Shown here: piece after piece, positions 1 through 11,129 of the stretch | Numbering within the stretch: the stretch's first letter is position 1 | Layout of the letters: each line of letters opens with the position of its first letter | Assembly (NCBI GenBank): GCA_020152595.1 | Contig: JAIGNY010002073.1 | Span: forward strand, 765,001-829,000 | Direction of reading: 5' to 3' | Length of the DNA stretch: 64,000 bases | Origin: Chiridota heheva | Taxonomy: Eukaryota; Echinodermata; Holothuroidea; Apodida; Chiridotidae | The notes under the pieces: model-generated | The model's input: the letters and a program-made list of their open reading frames with translations, nothing else | Told to the model about the DNA's origin: nothing | The model's database searches: none | Made by a program: the position numbers and the translations under genes

Positions 1-805
1 TGCAAAGCTCCACTTATAATACATCACATAATTTGCATAAAAATTGCAAATTAATGCTTCAAAAACGCTGTGAAATGGTAAATTGAACCGATTTTGTTGA
101 TTTTTTTTTACTAGAATGGTTTAAAAAAAAAATTCGAATAATTTAGTAATGTTGTCTACACGTCCATAACAGTCATAAATCCGAATCTTGAAAAACGCTG
201 CCAGTGTAAAAATAAAGTGGTAAATGTGGACAGATTTTGTTGAAATTTGTAGGATGTTTTTTAAAAAAAGATTTTCAAGCATTTGCTTAAACATATCTAA
301 TGTTGCTTCTACGCGTCCATACTGTCCATTATGACATTCATGAGTACCCTCCGTTTTCGAGATCTCCAACGTACACGAAACTAACTAATAGGCTTTTATT
401 AACAGCCGTTCACAAATTTCAAAAATTGTGATCTTGTTATGCTGTACCGAGCCTGTCTGCGCTTATGTACGGCCTACGCCAGTTCAATATTTGCCTAACG
501 ATATTGTACATTGCAAAGGGAGCGTCATTTGAAACTCGTTGTTTTACAGCCATTATATCACTTTCAAAAATAAGTATGAAAACCTTGTGTCCGTAAACCC
601 AGTGCATATGTGATGGAATTGACATGTAAGTTTTTCATTCCTAATCCCTAAAATTTAGATTATCTTGTACGGTTTTAAAATTGTAAATTGTCATATACCA
701 TTTCCGCGAATAATATTCGTACTGATTTTTTCTTGACATGTATAATCATGTGGCTTTCATTGACTGGAATGAAAAAACTACTTAGTCCTGAAACAGTATG
801 TTGTT
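1..805. other. Non-coding flank with a diverged local duplication
   Basis: No convincing gene is visible. Positions about 55-190 and 186-335 are diverged copies of the same text: both contain AAAAACGCTG, GATTTTGTTGA and a C-TAC-CGTCCATA block. Short open frames here have no recognisable motifs and low-complexity composition. Confidence 0.5.
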
Positions 806-1539
806 TGTATTATTATTATTATTATTGTTGTTATTATTATTATTATTATTAATATTATTATTATAAGGCCTATTGTTATTATTATTACAATTATTTATAT
901 AGCGCCACTCCCGTGGATCGAAGTGCTTTAGCCTAGGCTTACAATAAAATTGATATTACGTAGACAAACTCTTAATGTTACAATATCAAAAAAATAAAAG
1001 AATTGCAGGACAATATACAAGCATAAAAGAATTGGTAAAAATCAAAAACTAGATAAATAAAACAAGAAATTAAATTTTAGAGACAGCATAAAACTTAATC
1101 AGTAGGAAAAAGATGAGTCTTAAGGGCCTTCTTAAACTAAGGTATAAACAGTTTGAGCCTGACAGATTGCAATAGGTAGATTATTCCACAAACGTGGTCC
1201 CAGGACAGAAAAGGCGCAGTCCCCACTGACACGATTACATGTAGTTCTTGGCACCACAAGGCGAGTGACATCCTTGTTGGATCTTGGACCAGGCGTCCAG
1301 GCTCATAAATATGCAGCAAATCTTGAAGTTATGAAGGCGCATTTTTTTTAATACAGTTGCTCACATACAGTATGATTTTAAAATCGATTCTCTGCTGGAT
1401 GGGCAACCAATGAAGAACACGCTAAAGGGGGAAGTGCTTGCACGTCTATCAACATAAAAATAATGCACTCTGCACGATTTTGAAGTCTTTGGAAGCGTTG
1501 AAGGTTTTCTTGTGATATGCCACCAAACAGGAAGTTGCC

Positions 1540-2298
1540 CTAATCCAGCCGAGAAAGGATGAGAGATCGCACTGCATGAGCACAAGTATTTTGATCAATG
1601 TACCGCCGGATTCTAGAAATATTACACAAATGAAAATTAACAGTACGACATATTGTAGAGATCTGGGAATTCATATTCATACAAGGCTCAAACATGATAC
1701 CTAAATTTTTAACGGATGATGAAGGAACAATCACAGACCCACTGATCTTCAAATCAATGGTCTGGATGGAATGCATTTGTTTTTTGGATGAAATGATAAA
1801 AAAAAAAATCAGTTTTGGTGTCATTAAGTCTAAGTTTGTTATGAAGCATCCAGCCTTTAACCACCGCAAAGCAATTTGACAAGCGAGCTTGGGCAGCTTC
1901 CCTATTACCCGGCTTTTAAGGATCGAAGCTAACATATACTGTAGCTGAGTGTCATCAGCATATATATGGTAAGCAGCATTGAGGAGTTTGAAAATGCAGG
2001 TAACAGGCTGCGAATAGGCATTGAAGATCGGAGGACCTGCAACAGATCCTTGGGGAACACCATATTTCAGAGGATGGGCAGTAGAATAACTACCAGAGAT
2101 ACAAACTGAACTCTTGCGATCACTAAGATAAGATCTAAACCAGTTTAAAACACAACCTTCGATACTATACTCACACTGAAGCCTATTTATAAGAAAAGTG
2201 TGGTCAATGGTATCAAAGGCTGCAGACATATCTAGAAGTACAAGTAAAACAACTCTACCCGAATCTAACTCATTTAATATATCATTCTTAACATGCAA
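1540..2298 (-). pseudogene. LINE reverse transcriptase domain fragment
   Basis: The translation carries the palm motifs of non-LTR reverse transcriptases: motif A DMSAAFDTIDH, the motif B region GVPQGSVAGPP, and the catalytic box YADDTQL. Both catalytic aspartates of YADD are kept. The frame stays open for about 250 codons; upstream RT sequence (IISKIPNKTSSLDPLPTWL) lies in a separate frame at 2512-2787, so the polymerase is split by frameshifts. The C-terminal part continues broken at 1137-1585. Confidence 0.85.
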
Positions 2299-3356
2299 TA
2301 ATGCAGTTTTGGTACTACTGTATGTGCCGGTTTGTAGGCAGATTAAAAATCTTAAGTAAGATGTTTTGAATGAAGATCTTCATTAAACCTAGAGCTTGCT
2401 GGATATTCAAGGATCTTGCCAAGGGTGGGAAGATTGGAGACGGGTCGATAATTTTTCAAAACATCCGGATTGAAGGTGGACTTCTTGATAAGAGGAGAAA
2501 TAATTGCATTTCTAAAGAATGGATGGAAAACAACCAGAACTAAATGAATTAGTCAAAAGAGACATGATTATTGAAGCTACTATGTCAACACATTCCTTAA
2601 AGAGCCAAGTGGGCAGTGGGTCAAGAGAACTTGTTTTGTTTGGGATCTTAGAAATTATATGTTGAATCTCAGCTTTATCTACAGGGTGGAAATTTGCAAA
2701 GATATCAGTACTGTGCATATGTAAATCATCAATCATCATCATAATCAAGCAGAAATACATCATCATTACATTGTTTACTGGTATCAAGAGAAGATATATT
2801 TACATTAACACATTCAACGTCAAGTTCAGACCTTATTTTTGACAATTTCTCAGTAAAAAAATTGGCAAAATTATTACTGAGAGTTTCATTTGAGCAGCAG
2901 ATTGGTTCCTTGCTGCTCAAGAAACCTTGGTGGAACTATTGAATAGTGAGTTAATTATCTTTGCATCTGCATTTGCCAAAACACCTTACAAATGCTCTGT
3001 TTTGGATTTAACAATAAGTTCATTTACAACTATATTTTGCTCAAGATATTTCAAGCGATCAGTATCACTGAGGGTTTTTCTCCACTTCCGCTCACATTTG
3101 CAGCGTTCTGTTCAGACTAATCTGACATCATCATTGAATCATTTAGGACATTTAATCGTTCATTGAAATCATGTCTGCTCTGGACAGTCTTTGTCAAGAA
3201 CTCTGTGCTCCCTTGTATCATACTCAGTAGCTTGAGCATTCAGATCTTTCAGCATATTGAGGCCGCTAAGCTCTTGGATAAGGTCAGTCTTGAAAACACC
3301 CAGATCAAGATCATTGAAATTTGTTATTGTGACAGCTTTCCTTTCTGGTGCAGGTT

Positions 3357-3650
3357 TCAGCTTTTTATTGAGCATTTAATCATGTGATGATCGGAACCAT
3401 ATAAGTTGGGAGAGACATTGCATTCTACCAACAAGTCATCATCAACTTGACAAATCACATGATCAAGAATATGACCAGACCTCTGAGTAGGCCTGTCAAC
3501 AAACTGGTGGAGATAATGTTCAGAAAGCAGATCTAAATATCGCAAAACTTCAGGTTTACTTGGATCATCAACGTAAATGTTAAAATCACCCATAATAATA
3601 ATTTTCCTCTTGATGTCTTGACCAATAATAGCATGTGGTCAAGGGACTGT
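3357..3650 (-). pseudogene. LINE APE-type endonuclease fragment
   Basis: It shows the GDFN motif (MGDFNIYVDD) and, further on, GSDHHMIKC, which corresponds to the terminal SDH motif of apurinic-like LINE endonucleases. A hydrophobic strand (KRKIII) precedes GDFN, as is usual. Only the C-terminal half of the nuclease remains; the N-terminal SLNA and SETW motifs are absent, in line with 5' truncation. Confidence 0.75.
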
Positions 3651-3655
3651 CTCTA

Positions 3656-4371
3656 TAGTCCACCAGTTAAGATGATGTGGTGTGGCCCAGGAAGCTGCTG
3701 TCACCCTGGGGGACCTAGGCCTAGATGGAAACACCTGAGGATCCCTATGAATACATAAGTAAAATAGGCAGAGTGTACGTGCTAGTATAAGAAAAAAATA
3801 CAGGGGGGGCATGTTGGTATACCTACATGTAAGCTACAGGTGAAACAAGATGTTGCATTTGGATACGCCAGCACTAGTTATGGAATCATTTAACATTGTT
3901 CGGTTGTAATTTCTTTCACTTTAACCTGTTTTTGTATGCTGACATTGTAGGATTGCTGTTGTTTACTGATCTGCGGCCTCACGAAGGTAATGGTTTTTCC
4001 TTATGCACCATCATTGAAGATAAAAGACAACAAGTTTTGGCAAAACTTTATTCAACTTTACACAACTTTCCTAAGAATATTCTTTACTAAAATATTAAAA
4101 ATCTGTTATCACTAGTTAGGTTCACAACAAATTTATTGTTTATGCACAAAATAATCCTGTAGGACAGGTGATGTTCATGTGCTGGGCAGATGATACCCAG
4201 TGAATAATTAGGTACATCGCAATATAGGAGCTGGCGCTTGTGTGAAGGCGACACTCAAATCTGCTCTCTGTTTCTTTACATTTTCGTGCATTTTTAGTTT
4301 CTCGTCAGTTGTAAATTTTTAACAGATGACTTTTACTAGCCTATGGATAAGCTTGGATTATTTTTCTAGTC
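3656..4371. other. Spacer between two opposing LINEs
   Basis: No gene recognised. A short GC-richer stretch around 3670-3740 (with CTAGGCCTAG) interrupts AT-rich sequence. The part after about 4240 could be 5' untranslated sequence of the following plus-strand LINE, but there is no direct mark of its start. Confidence 0.4.
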
Positions 4372-6468
4372 ATGTTTTACATCTATTTTTTAAGAGTAAT
4401 GTGTTTTTCAAACCTTATTAATCTTACATTACCTAGAAATAATATACACGTAAGCAGTGAACCTGGACAGGCACTAAATCATAACAATGAAAGGATTCGA
4501 TATACAAAAGATGAAATACTTCGTTTGAGGAAGCATTCTAATCACAATGGATATTTTGATGCCTTGGATGTTTCCACTTGTTCTAATATAATGGATTGCA
4601 ATATAAAGAAAAGGAGGAAAAGAGGTAAGAGATCAGGTGTAAAGCAAAAAGAACTATCAATGAATGTATCTCAAAGTACTATCAACTGGGACAACATCAC
4701 AAAAGTAACTTTGTTAGATCAACCAAAACAATACCATCGCAATGTAAAGCTTGTATCTTTAAATGCCCAATCCATGAAAAACAAAGACACAATGATTGTA
4801 GATTACCTTTTATCTGACAATGTTGATATTTGTGTTATAAGTGAAACCTGGATAAATGACAATGATCAAGCTTGGATTGAGGGTTGTGATGTAAATAAAC
4901 ATGGTTTTAACGTACTCTCATCGCATAGAGTGGGGCGTCCAGGAGGGGGATTAGCCTGTGTGTACAAAGATAACTATGTCACAAAACAAATCAAACATGG
5001 TAACAAGCCTTCCTTTGAATATGCTATATGGCGTGTGGAAATTAGTAGTACTGACGTTATGAACATTGTAGGTATCTATCACCCTCCCCGTTCCGACAAA
5101 AATCCCAGCAATTCAACGTTTGTAAATGAATTCTCCATCTTCTTAGCCAATGAAGTTCTGCAGTTAGAGAACATTTTAATAACTGGTGATTTTAATATAA
5201 GGGTAAACCACTTGAATGATAATGACGTCGTAGCATTCAAAGATAACCTTTACTCGTTAGGATTGGACCAGCATGTTCATTTTCCAACCCACAACAAAGG
5301 TAACACTGTCGATTTGCTTATATCTGAAAACCAGGGCAAATTGAAAATCAAGGAATGCTCCCAAGGCCCGTTTTTGTCGAATCACAGTGCAGTTTCTTGC
5401 ATTACAACAATTGAGAGGACTGATGTTTCTCGCAAGAAAAAGACATTCAGAAAACTGAAAAATGTGTCTGTCCAGAATCTACTCGGCGATATGGACCTTG
5501 ATAAGATCTTGCAAAGCAATGCTTGTCTTAACGAGTTGGTTGCAGTATTTGATGTGGAAGCCACAAAAGCATTAGACATACATGCTCCTCTTGTTCATAA
5601 AGTAATCACAGTAAGGGACACAAAGCCTTGGTACACAGACGAAATTAAAAAACAGAAAAGAGTGATGAGAAGAAAGGAGCGTTTATGGAAACAACTTAAA
5701 ACTCAAGAATCATGGAAAGATTTTAAAACTGAAAGGTATAAGTATAAAAAGATGCTAAAAGATTCAAAAAGGAACACAATTAACGATAAAGTAACAGAGT
5801 GTGGCAACGATCAAAAAAAATTATTCACACTTGTAGCTGAACTAACTGGCACAAAATCTAGCAACCCTCTCCCAATGGGTAAATCAGACGAAGAACTGCC
5901 AGAAGAATTCTCTGAATTCTTCATCAACAAAATTTTACAAATTCGTGATGAACTTGACCATCACCCCAAATATTCTCCAAGCAGCAGAAAGGATATTCCA
6001 CAACTCGATACTTTCAATGAACTGTCTGAGATGGAGATTCGCAAGATCATCACCTTCATGCCAACAAAATCAAGCGATTGTGATATTCTACCCACAAAGT
6101 TTATTAAAGAAGGTCTGAATGTTCTTCTCCCAGTATTGAAGAAACTCGTAAACAAGTCGCTTGAAAGTGGTGTTTTTGCCGATAATTGGAAATCTGCTCT
6201 GATACGTCCCCTCCTCAAAAAACCTAAGTTGGACTTGATACTGCAAAACTACAGACCTATTAGTAATCTTGGGTTCATTTCAAAACTTGTTGAGAAAGCA
6301 GCACTGTTTCATTTCAATACACATTGTGCTGATCACAACCTTCTGCCAGACTATCAATCGGCCTATCGTCAACATTACAGTTGTGAAACAGCCCTCACAA
6401 AAATTGTGAATGACATTCTTTGGGCCATGGAAAAAAGGAGGTGTGTGCTTTGGCAGCAATCGATTTAA
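4372..6468 (+). pseudogene. LINE ORF2 N-terminal part: endonuclease and start of RT
   Basis: Endonuclease motifs in order: LVSLNAQSM, VISETWI, GIYHPPRS, ITGDFNIRV, and LSNHSAVSC near residue 340. The last normally reads SDH, so an Asp is replaced by Asn here. RT begins with QNYRPISNLGF and YQSAYRQHYSCETAL. The frame then runs out of phase just before motif A: the motif (DLSAAFDTVDH) is present at about 6460-6493 in another frame. The upstream ATG at 4372 is only the first in frame; the true start may be later. Confidence 0.85.
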
Positions 6469-6549
6469 GTGCTGCTTTTGACACCGTAGACCATGGGTAT
6501 TGCTAAATGTTCTCGAGGCTAAATTTGGTATCACAGGAGCCGCCCTGAA

Positions 6550-7560
6550 GTGGTTCAAAGCTATCTTTTAGATCGAAAGTGCAAAGTTCAAATCGGGCGA
6601 TATATATTCCATCTCAAAAATCTACAATTCTCAGTTCCACAGGGATCGTGCATGGGTCCGATATTGTACCTTGCATATGCAAGCACTTTACAAGAAGTAA
6701 TTCCCACCCAGATTTCAGTCTACGGATACGCCGATGATCACGCCCTGGCGACCAATTTCAAAGCGAATGACAAGACATCGGAGAGACAGTCAATTACTCA
6801 GCTAGAGAAATGCATGGACAACATCAAAGACTGGATGGATCTCAACCGCCTTAAAATGAACAGTGCAAAGACAGAGTTTATTCTTTTTGGTCAGACTAAG
6901 CAGTTGCAGAAAACCGATACTCACACAATTGAAGTGGTGGATGACACTATTGAAAGATCCGACTCTGTTAAATATCTGGGTGTATATTTAGATAAAACAT
7001 TATCAATGGACAAACATATATCTCACATTTGTAGAATCTGTATGTTAAATTTGCAAAGAATCAAACTCATTCGTTCCTTTCTTTCTGTTGACTCGTGCAA
7101 GATTTTAGTTCAATGTTTAGTTATTTCACACCTTGATTATGCCAACGCTATCTTAGCCACCCTACCTAAAAGTTATCTCAACAAGCTCCAGAGAGTACAG
7201 AACTATGCTGCAAAACTCATTTTAAAATGTCACATAAGAGACAGTTCTACAGAAAGCTTAAAACAACTACACTGGCTTCCCGTTCACGCTCGAATTGACT
7301 TCAAAATCCTTACCTTAGTTTTTAAATGCCTTCATGACAGCGCCCCATTTTACCTTAAGTCTTTAATCAACTATAGAGTCAATGTTCGTTCCGGTTTGAG
7401 ATCTGCAAGTGATGATAAAATCTTAGAAATTCCCTTTACTCGTAGTTCTAAGTTTGCTGATAGATCCTTTAGTGTATGTGGCCCTAAGATTTGGAATAAG
7501 CTTCCGTACAATATCCGCAACTGCAGCAATCTTGCCCGTCAAAACTCATCTATTTATTAG
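6550..7560 (+). pseudogene. LINE ORF2 C-terminal part: RT palm and C-terminus
   Basis: It contains VPQGSCMGPILY (motif B region), the catalytic box YADDHAL, the thumb-like VKYLGVYLD motif and the C-terminal RSFSVCGPKIWNKLPYNI, then stops at TAG 7558-7560. A second break between motif A and this segment lies at about 6535-6560. Catalytic aspartates are kept, so inactivation is by frameshift rather than by active-site loss. Confidence 0.85.
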
Positions 7561-7778
7561 GGATTACAATTGATCGATTTTTATATTTTTCTATCACATT
7601 TTAAAGTTTTTATAGGTTGTACTTTTCCGCTTTTAATTTTTGTACATTTTACCGTTTAATTTTTTAGTTTGTTTATATATTCATATTATTTTGTATATTT
7701 TTATTGTACAGTGCACTCGTTATATTTTTATAAATGTTTGATTGCGCTATAGAAATGATTAATAATAATAATAATACA

Positions 7779-9295
7779 TAATATGCATTGGCTTTACCGT
7801 AGGCAGTAATGCCATAACCAAAACACAGGACCTAATGAATGCAATAAGCAATGTATTCCAAGCAGGTGAGTTAGCTTTGGCACACACAATGCGTTAATAC
7901 TGTAGTCAGAAATTAGAGAAGAATGCATGTACTGTATGTAGCCCACAACTAAATCAACAGCAAAGGACTAAGAACCAATCAAATTACTCCACAACACACA
8001 GAACTCAACTGAACTTGAAACTTGCACAAAAGGAGTGTAGAACAATAGCTATACACAACCTGAAAACAATGCAATGCAATGGGAAGTACCAAACCGCTAA
8101 AGCATGCATGGCGTAGCACAACTGTTATAAAGTTCTACAATATTAGGAGGGTCACTTACACTGTAGGACCGCGTAGGTCCTAAAGTTAAATGTAGGCCTG
8201 CCAATCATACAATGGTGATCATACATCATAGTGTAGTGGAGTATCTAAAAATTCTAGATTTTTATGATTTTATACTGTTTTTATGTTTCCATTCCGGGTT
8301 TTTTTTAATTCAAATATCTAAGTGATTTAATTTACTGATTAAAATTTTTGCAGGTTATTTGCAAACAAGTCAAAGCATTATATTCCTAATGCTCTAGTGT
8401 GTCATCCCAGTGTTATGCTATTTTTACTACATAGAAGACTAAGAAAATGCTTATTCTTTCAGGTATTCTTGGTCTTCTATTGGGTTGGTTAGGTTGGACT
8501 TTGTGGTGAGATGACCTCTAGGCCAAACAGCTGCCCTACCAACTGACTAGCTAACAATATTTGTGTGTACACATAACAAATGTCCCATAGTAAATACGCA
8601 TGTACAGTGGGTATGTGACTAATAACTACCAACTGACTAAGCTTTGAGATAGGGTTGACCTGGTCAGACCAGGTCAGGTTGATAGGTTGTCACATGACAG
8701 GTAGCCAAGCCCTCCTGAGGCAGTAAATACAAGAATTTAGGGCAGACAACCAGAGGACTTCATCGAGGAAACACGTATGTTCGACAAAGTTTGCTGCCAG
8801 TGTACATATACACATTATTACTAGGCCTACTATTATTCCAGCCTACAGTTCAAGGATTACGCTTAGATATTAGTACCATCTTATTAGTGGTTTTGTCACT
8901 GTTTGTGGACTTACATCAGGGGCAAGCCTATGTCCAGGGCCTAGCCAGGAGGTAAACCTTACAGTACTTAGTACAGAAGAGGAAAATGACCCAACTGTCT
9001 TTAAGTGTGTTCTTCTGGCAGCATGCGAGCAACACAGAGTTGGCTGATAACCTATTTGTGAGTACCCAGTAAATGGTGGTAAAAGTACTACAACTTGAAG
9101 CCTCTAAACCCAGCTCTCTGTCTTTGTCACTACTAGTTAGGACTTTGAACTCTGAGAACTTTATATCAGCACAGTGATTGTATTTCAGGCTGATATCTAT
9201 TAAACCAACGTTTATCCAGTCTAGATACAAAGGACTTGACACTTGGTGCGTTGACAACACTGGTTGGTAGGTGGTTGCAAATTTCTATATTATCT
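7779..9295. other. Non-coding spacer
   Basis: No gene recognised on either strand. It contains a perfect 9+1+9 palindrome at 8657-8675 (GACCTGGTC A GACCAGGTC). A minus-strand frame at 8928-9260 has no motif and is judged random. Promoter or 5' non-coding exons of the downstream host gene could lie here, but nothing in the sequence proves it. Confidence 0.4.
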
Positions 9296-9507
9296 CATAT
9301 TTAATTCTCCTCTTCCACCCCCTCTCTACTTTGTTTTTATTTCACTCATGCAACTCCTCTCTCGATCACAGCTTTCTGACTTTTGTTTTTGAATTTCTCT
9401 CATTCTCCTCTGTTTCCTTTCCTTCCTACCTCTAGAATGATCTGACCTCTCAGGCACAATTTGACCCTTGTTGTCATGGTGCCGTTAAGACCTCATCAAA
9501 CAAACCT
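9296..9507 (+). mobile_element. 3' end of RNase H-type LINE (copy A)
   Basis: Nearly identical to the 3' untranslated part of the copies at 13250, 20250 and 32265: starts at ATATTTAATTCTCCTC, contains CTCTCGATCACAGC and ATGATCTGACCTCTCAGGC, and ends GGTGCCGTTAAGACCTCATCAAACAAAC. Heavily 5' truncated. Confidence 0.85.
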
Positions 9508-9955
9508 ATAGGCCACACTTGAAATGGCAATCATAGAGGCCATTAGTTTAGGCTGCATAGGAAAAACCTCAAATTTTGTTTATTTTATATTCTTGTTTTA
9601 AAACTCTAATATCCCTGGTGATGAAGCTTTTCAAAATTGCAAGAAAAATTCTTTAACAATCCGTTCCGATTTTGCACGTAAGGAAAAAGATTTTTCAACA
9701 TTTTTTGCAGGGAATGCCTAGTTTAACAAATTTATTTTACAATTTTGAAGAGTTTTATGACCTGGGATGTAGTAAGAGTTTTATGACCTGGGATGTAGTT
9801 AGAGTTTTATGACCTGGGATGTAGTAAGAGTTTTATGACCTGGGATGTAGTATGAGTTTTTAAATGAGAATCAAAATTCAACTAAATTTGAGGTTTTCCT
9901 TTGCAGCCTACCCTAAAGACCCCTATGGTTGCCATTTCAAGTGTGGCCCTTATAA
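9508..9955. mobile_element. MITE-like element with ~70-bp terminal inverted repeats
   Basis: The left end GGCCACACTTGAAATGGCAA and the right end TTGCCATTTCAAGTGTGGCC are reverse complements, and the match continues for about 70 bp to AAAACCTCAAATTT with a few changes. No coding sequence lies inside; instead four 26-bp repeats occupy 9749-9852. It directly abuts the (CAAA)n tail of LINE copy A. Target-site duplication is unclear. Confidence 0.8.
9749..9852. repeat. 26-bp tandem repeat, 4 copies
   Basis: The unit AGAGTTTTATGACCTGGGATG plus GTAGTA repeats four times almost without change, inside the inverted-repeat element. Confidence 0.9.
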
Positions 9956-10494
9956 CACATTAGCTTTGTAAAACTAAAATTACCAGAACACATTTCTGTC
10001 CTCAAATAAAATATAAATTTTGGAATACAAATCAGGCAAAGTGGTTGCTACTTTGAAGGATTATAACAACTAAAGCCAAAGATTTATTTGACTTTTGATG
10101 TCAATGCAACATGTCAAGCTAAGTCATGCAATTTCTTTTAGCAATATCCAAATCAGAACCAAAATATTGCAAAAGTGATTGAATTTCCCATTGACTCAAA
10201 TAATAAAAATAAAACATATTATTTTCCCATAAATTAGTCTTGTTTCGCAGATGTTTGATTGGGAGGATAGCTGTGTTTGCTCAGAAGCAATATTATTATT
10301 ATCAGAGTTAATATCAGTATACCTCACTTGTAGTTGATGATTAATTTGAATCTTCCCTCGTTTTTTAACCTTATTGAAAATGAATGTACTGATATTAGTT
10401 TCACATGAAGAAGTATGAAGGAAAAATTTGCATTATTTTCATGAAAAGAATTTAGTTGTTAAGGAAAATTTTGAATATTTATTTTCCTTTGTAG

Positions 10495-10516
10495 ATGATA
10501 AAGCAACTTGCCAAAG
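10495..10516 (+). other. 5' untranslated part of first coding exon
   Basis: A good acceptor (TTTTCCTTTGTAG) ends at 10494. The exon then starts with an ATG at 10495 that is out of frame with the main start at 10517 and stops at TAA 10528-10530, giving an 11-codon overlapping upstream frame. At least one non-coding first exon must lie further upstream; I could not locate it. Confidence 0.55.
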
Positions 10517-11129
10517 ATGTTCAGTTTTAAGAAAAAAAAGAAATCCTCATTGGATAACAAAGACAAAGATAAAGATTCAATTGGAAGCCAAAAGTCATCA
10601 AAAGGAGGTTTCTTATCAAGAAGAAAATCAAAATCAAAGTCCAGTCTTGTATCATTGGAAGTGTCTCTAAATAATTTGTCAGTTACATCACCAAACACTA
10701 ATGGCTCTATTAATAATGGAACAGATGGACATACTGATATTCCAAGGGAAAACAAAACTAATGGACAGACAGATTTTACGTTGAATGTAAAAAATACCAA
10801 CCCTGCTCTACCAAAATATGTGAATAATCAGCCTCCAGGGTATCAAATACTAGGTCAGCTTGCTTCAGAAGTAGAGGGGCTGCAAAGGCAATCAAGGAGT
10901 GAGTCCTCTCAGGGAAAGAAAGACTCACCTAAGAAAGCTCTTCAAGCAAACAGTAAGACAGGAGAGGTGAAGAGCTACAATGCAAAGCCATTAGAAGCTC
11001 TTCAAGCAAACAGTGAGACAGGAGAGGTGAAGAGCTACAATGCAAAGCCATTAGAGAGCTGGAAGGATGCAGAGGTCCTGGAATGGTTACAGGACAATGA
11101 ACTTAGTTACTTTGTGGAACTCTTTGAGG
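10517..11129 (+). CDS. Exon 1: basic Ser-rich N-terminus and start of SAM1
   Basis: The start at 10517 opens MFSFKKKKKSSLDNKDKDKD, a lysine-rich tract followed by Ser/Asn-rich low-complexity sequence. A 60-nt in-frame tandem duplication (10937-10996 and 10997-11056) gives two 20-residue repeats beginning ALQANS. The exon ends in the first half of a SAM domain (SWKDAEVLEWLQDNELSYF). Donor G|GTATGT; phase 1. Confidence 0.85.

Larger units (their letters stand above)
806..3655 (-). mobile_element. CR1/L2-like non-LTR retrotransposon, 5' truncated
   Basis: Read on the minus strand this element has, in order, an endonuclease fragment, a reverse transcriptase, a C-terminal block resembling FSVLGPRLWNNLP and K-ALKTHLF, a 3' end with GGCGCTATATAAATAA, and a trinucleotide tail (TAA/ATT repeats at about 806-866). 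That order and the short-repeat tail are typical of the CR1/L2/Crack group. The frame is broken several times, so it is a dead copy. The 5' edge near 3655 is where the endonuclease similarity fades. Confidence 0.85.
4372..7778 (+). mobile_element. CR1/L2-like non-LTR retrotransposon, long but frameshifted
   Basis: An almost complete second open region is seen: a basic N-terminal part (KKRRKRGKRSG), APE endonuclease, reverse transcriptase, a C-terminal block (RSFSVCGPKIWNKLP) and a 3' end TTGCGCTATAGAAATGATTAATAATAATAA. The tail type matches the minus-strand element at 806-3655, but the coding sequences are clearly diverged, so the two are different families or subfamilies. At least two frame breaks lie between about 6440 and 6560. 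No target-site duplication could be picked out. Confidence 0.85.

Noticed and set aside
8928-9260. 110-codon minus-strand frame
   Set aside because: No domain, no splice or start context, composition like surrounding non-coding DNA.
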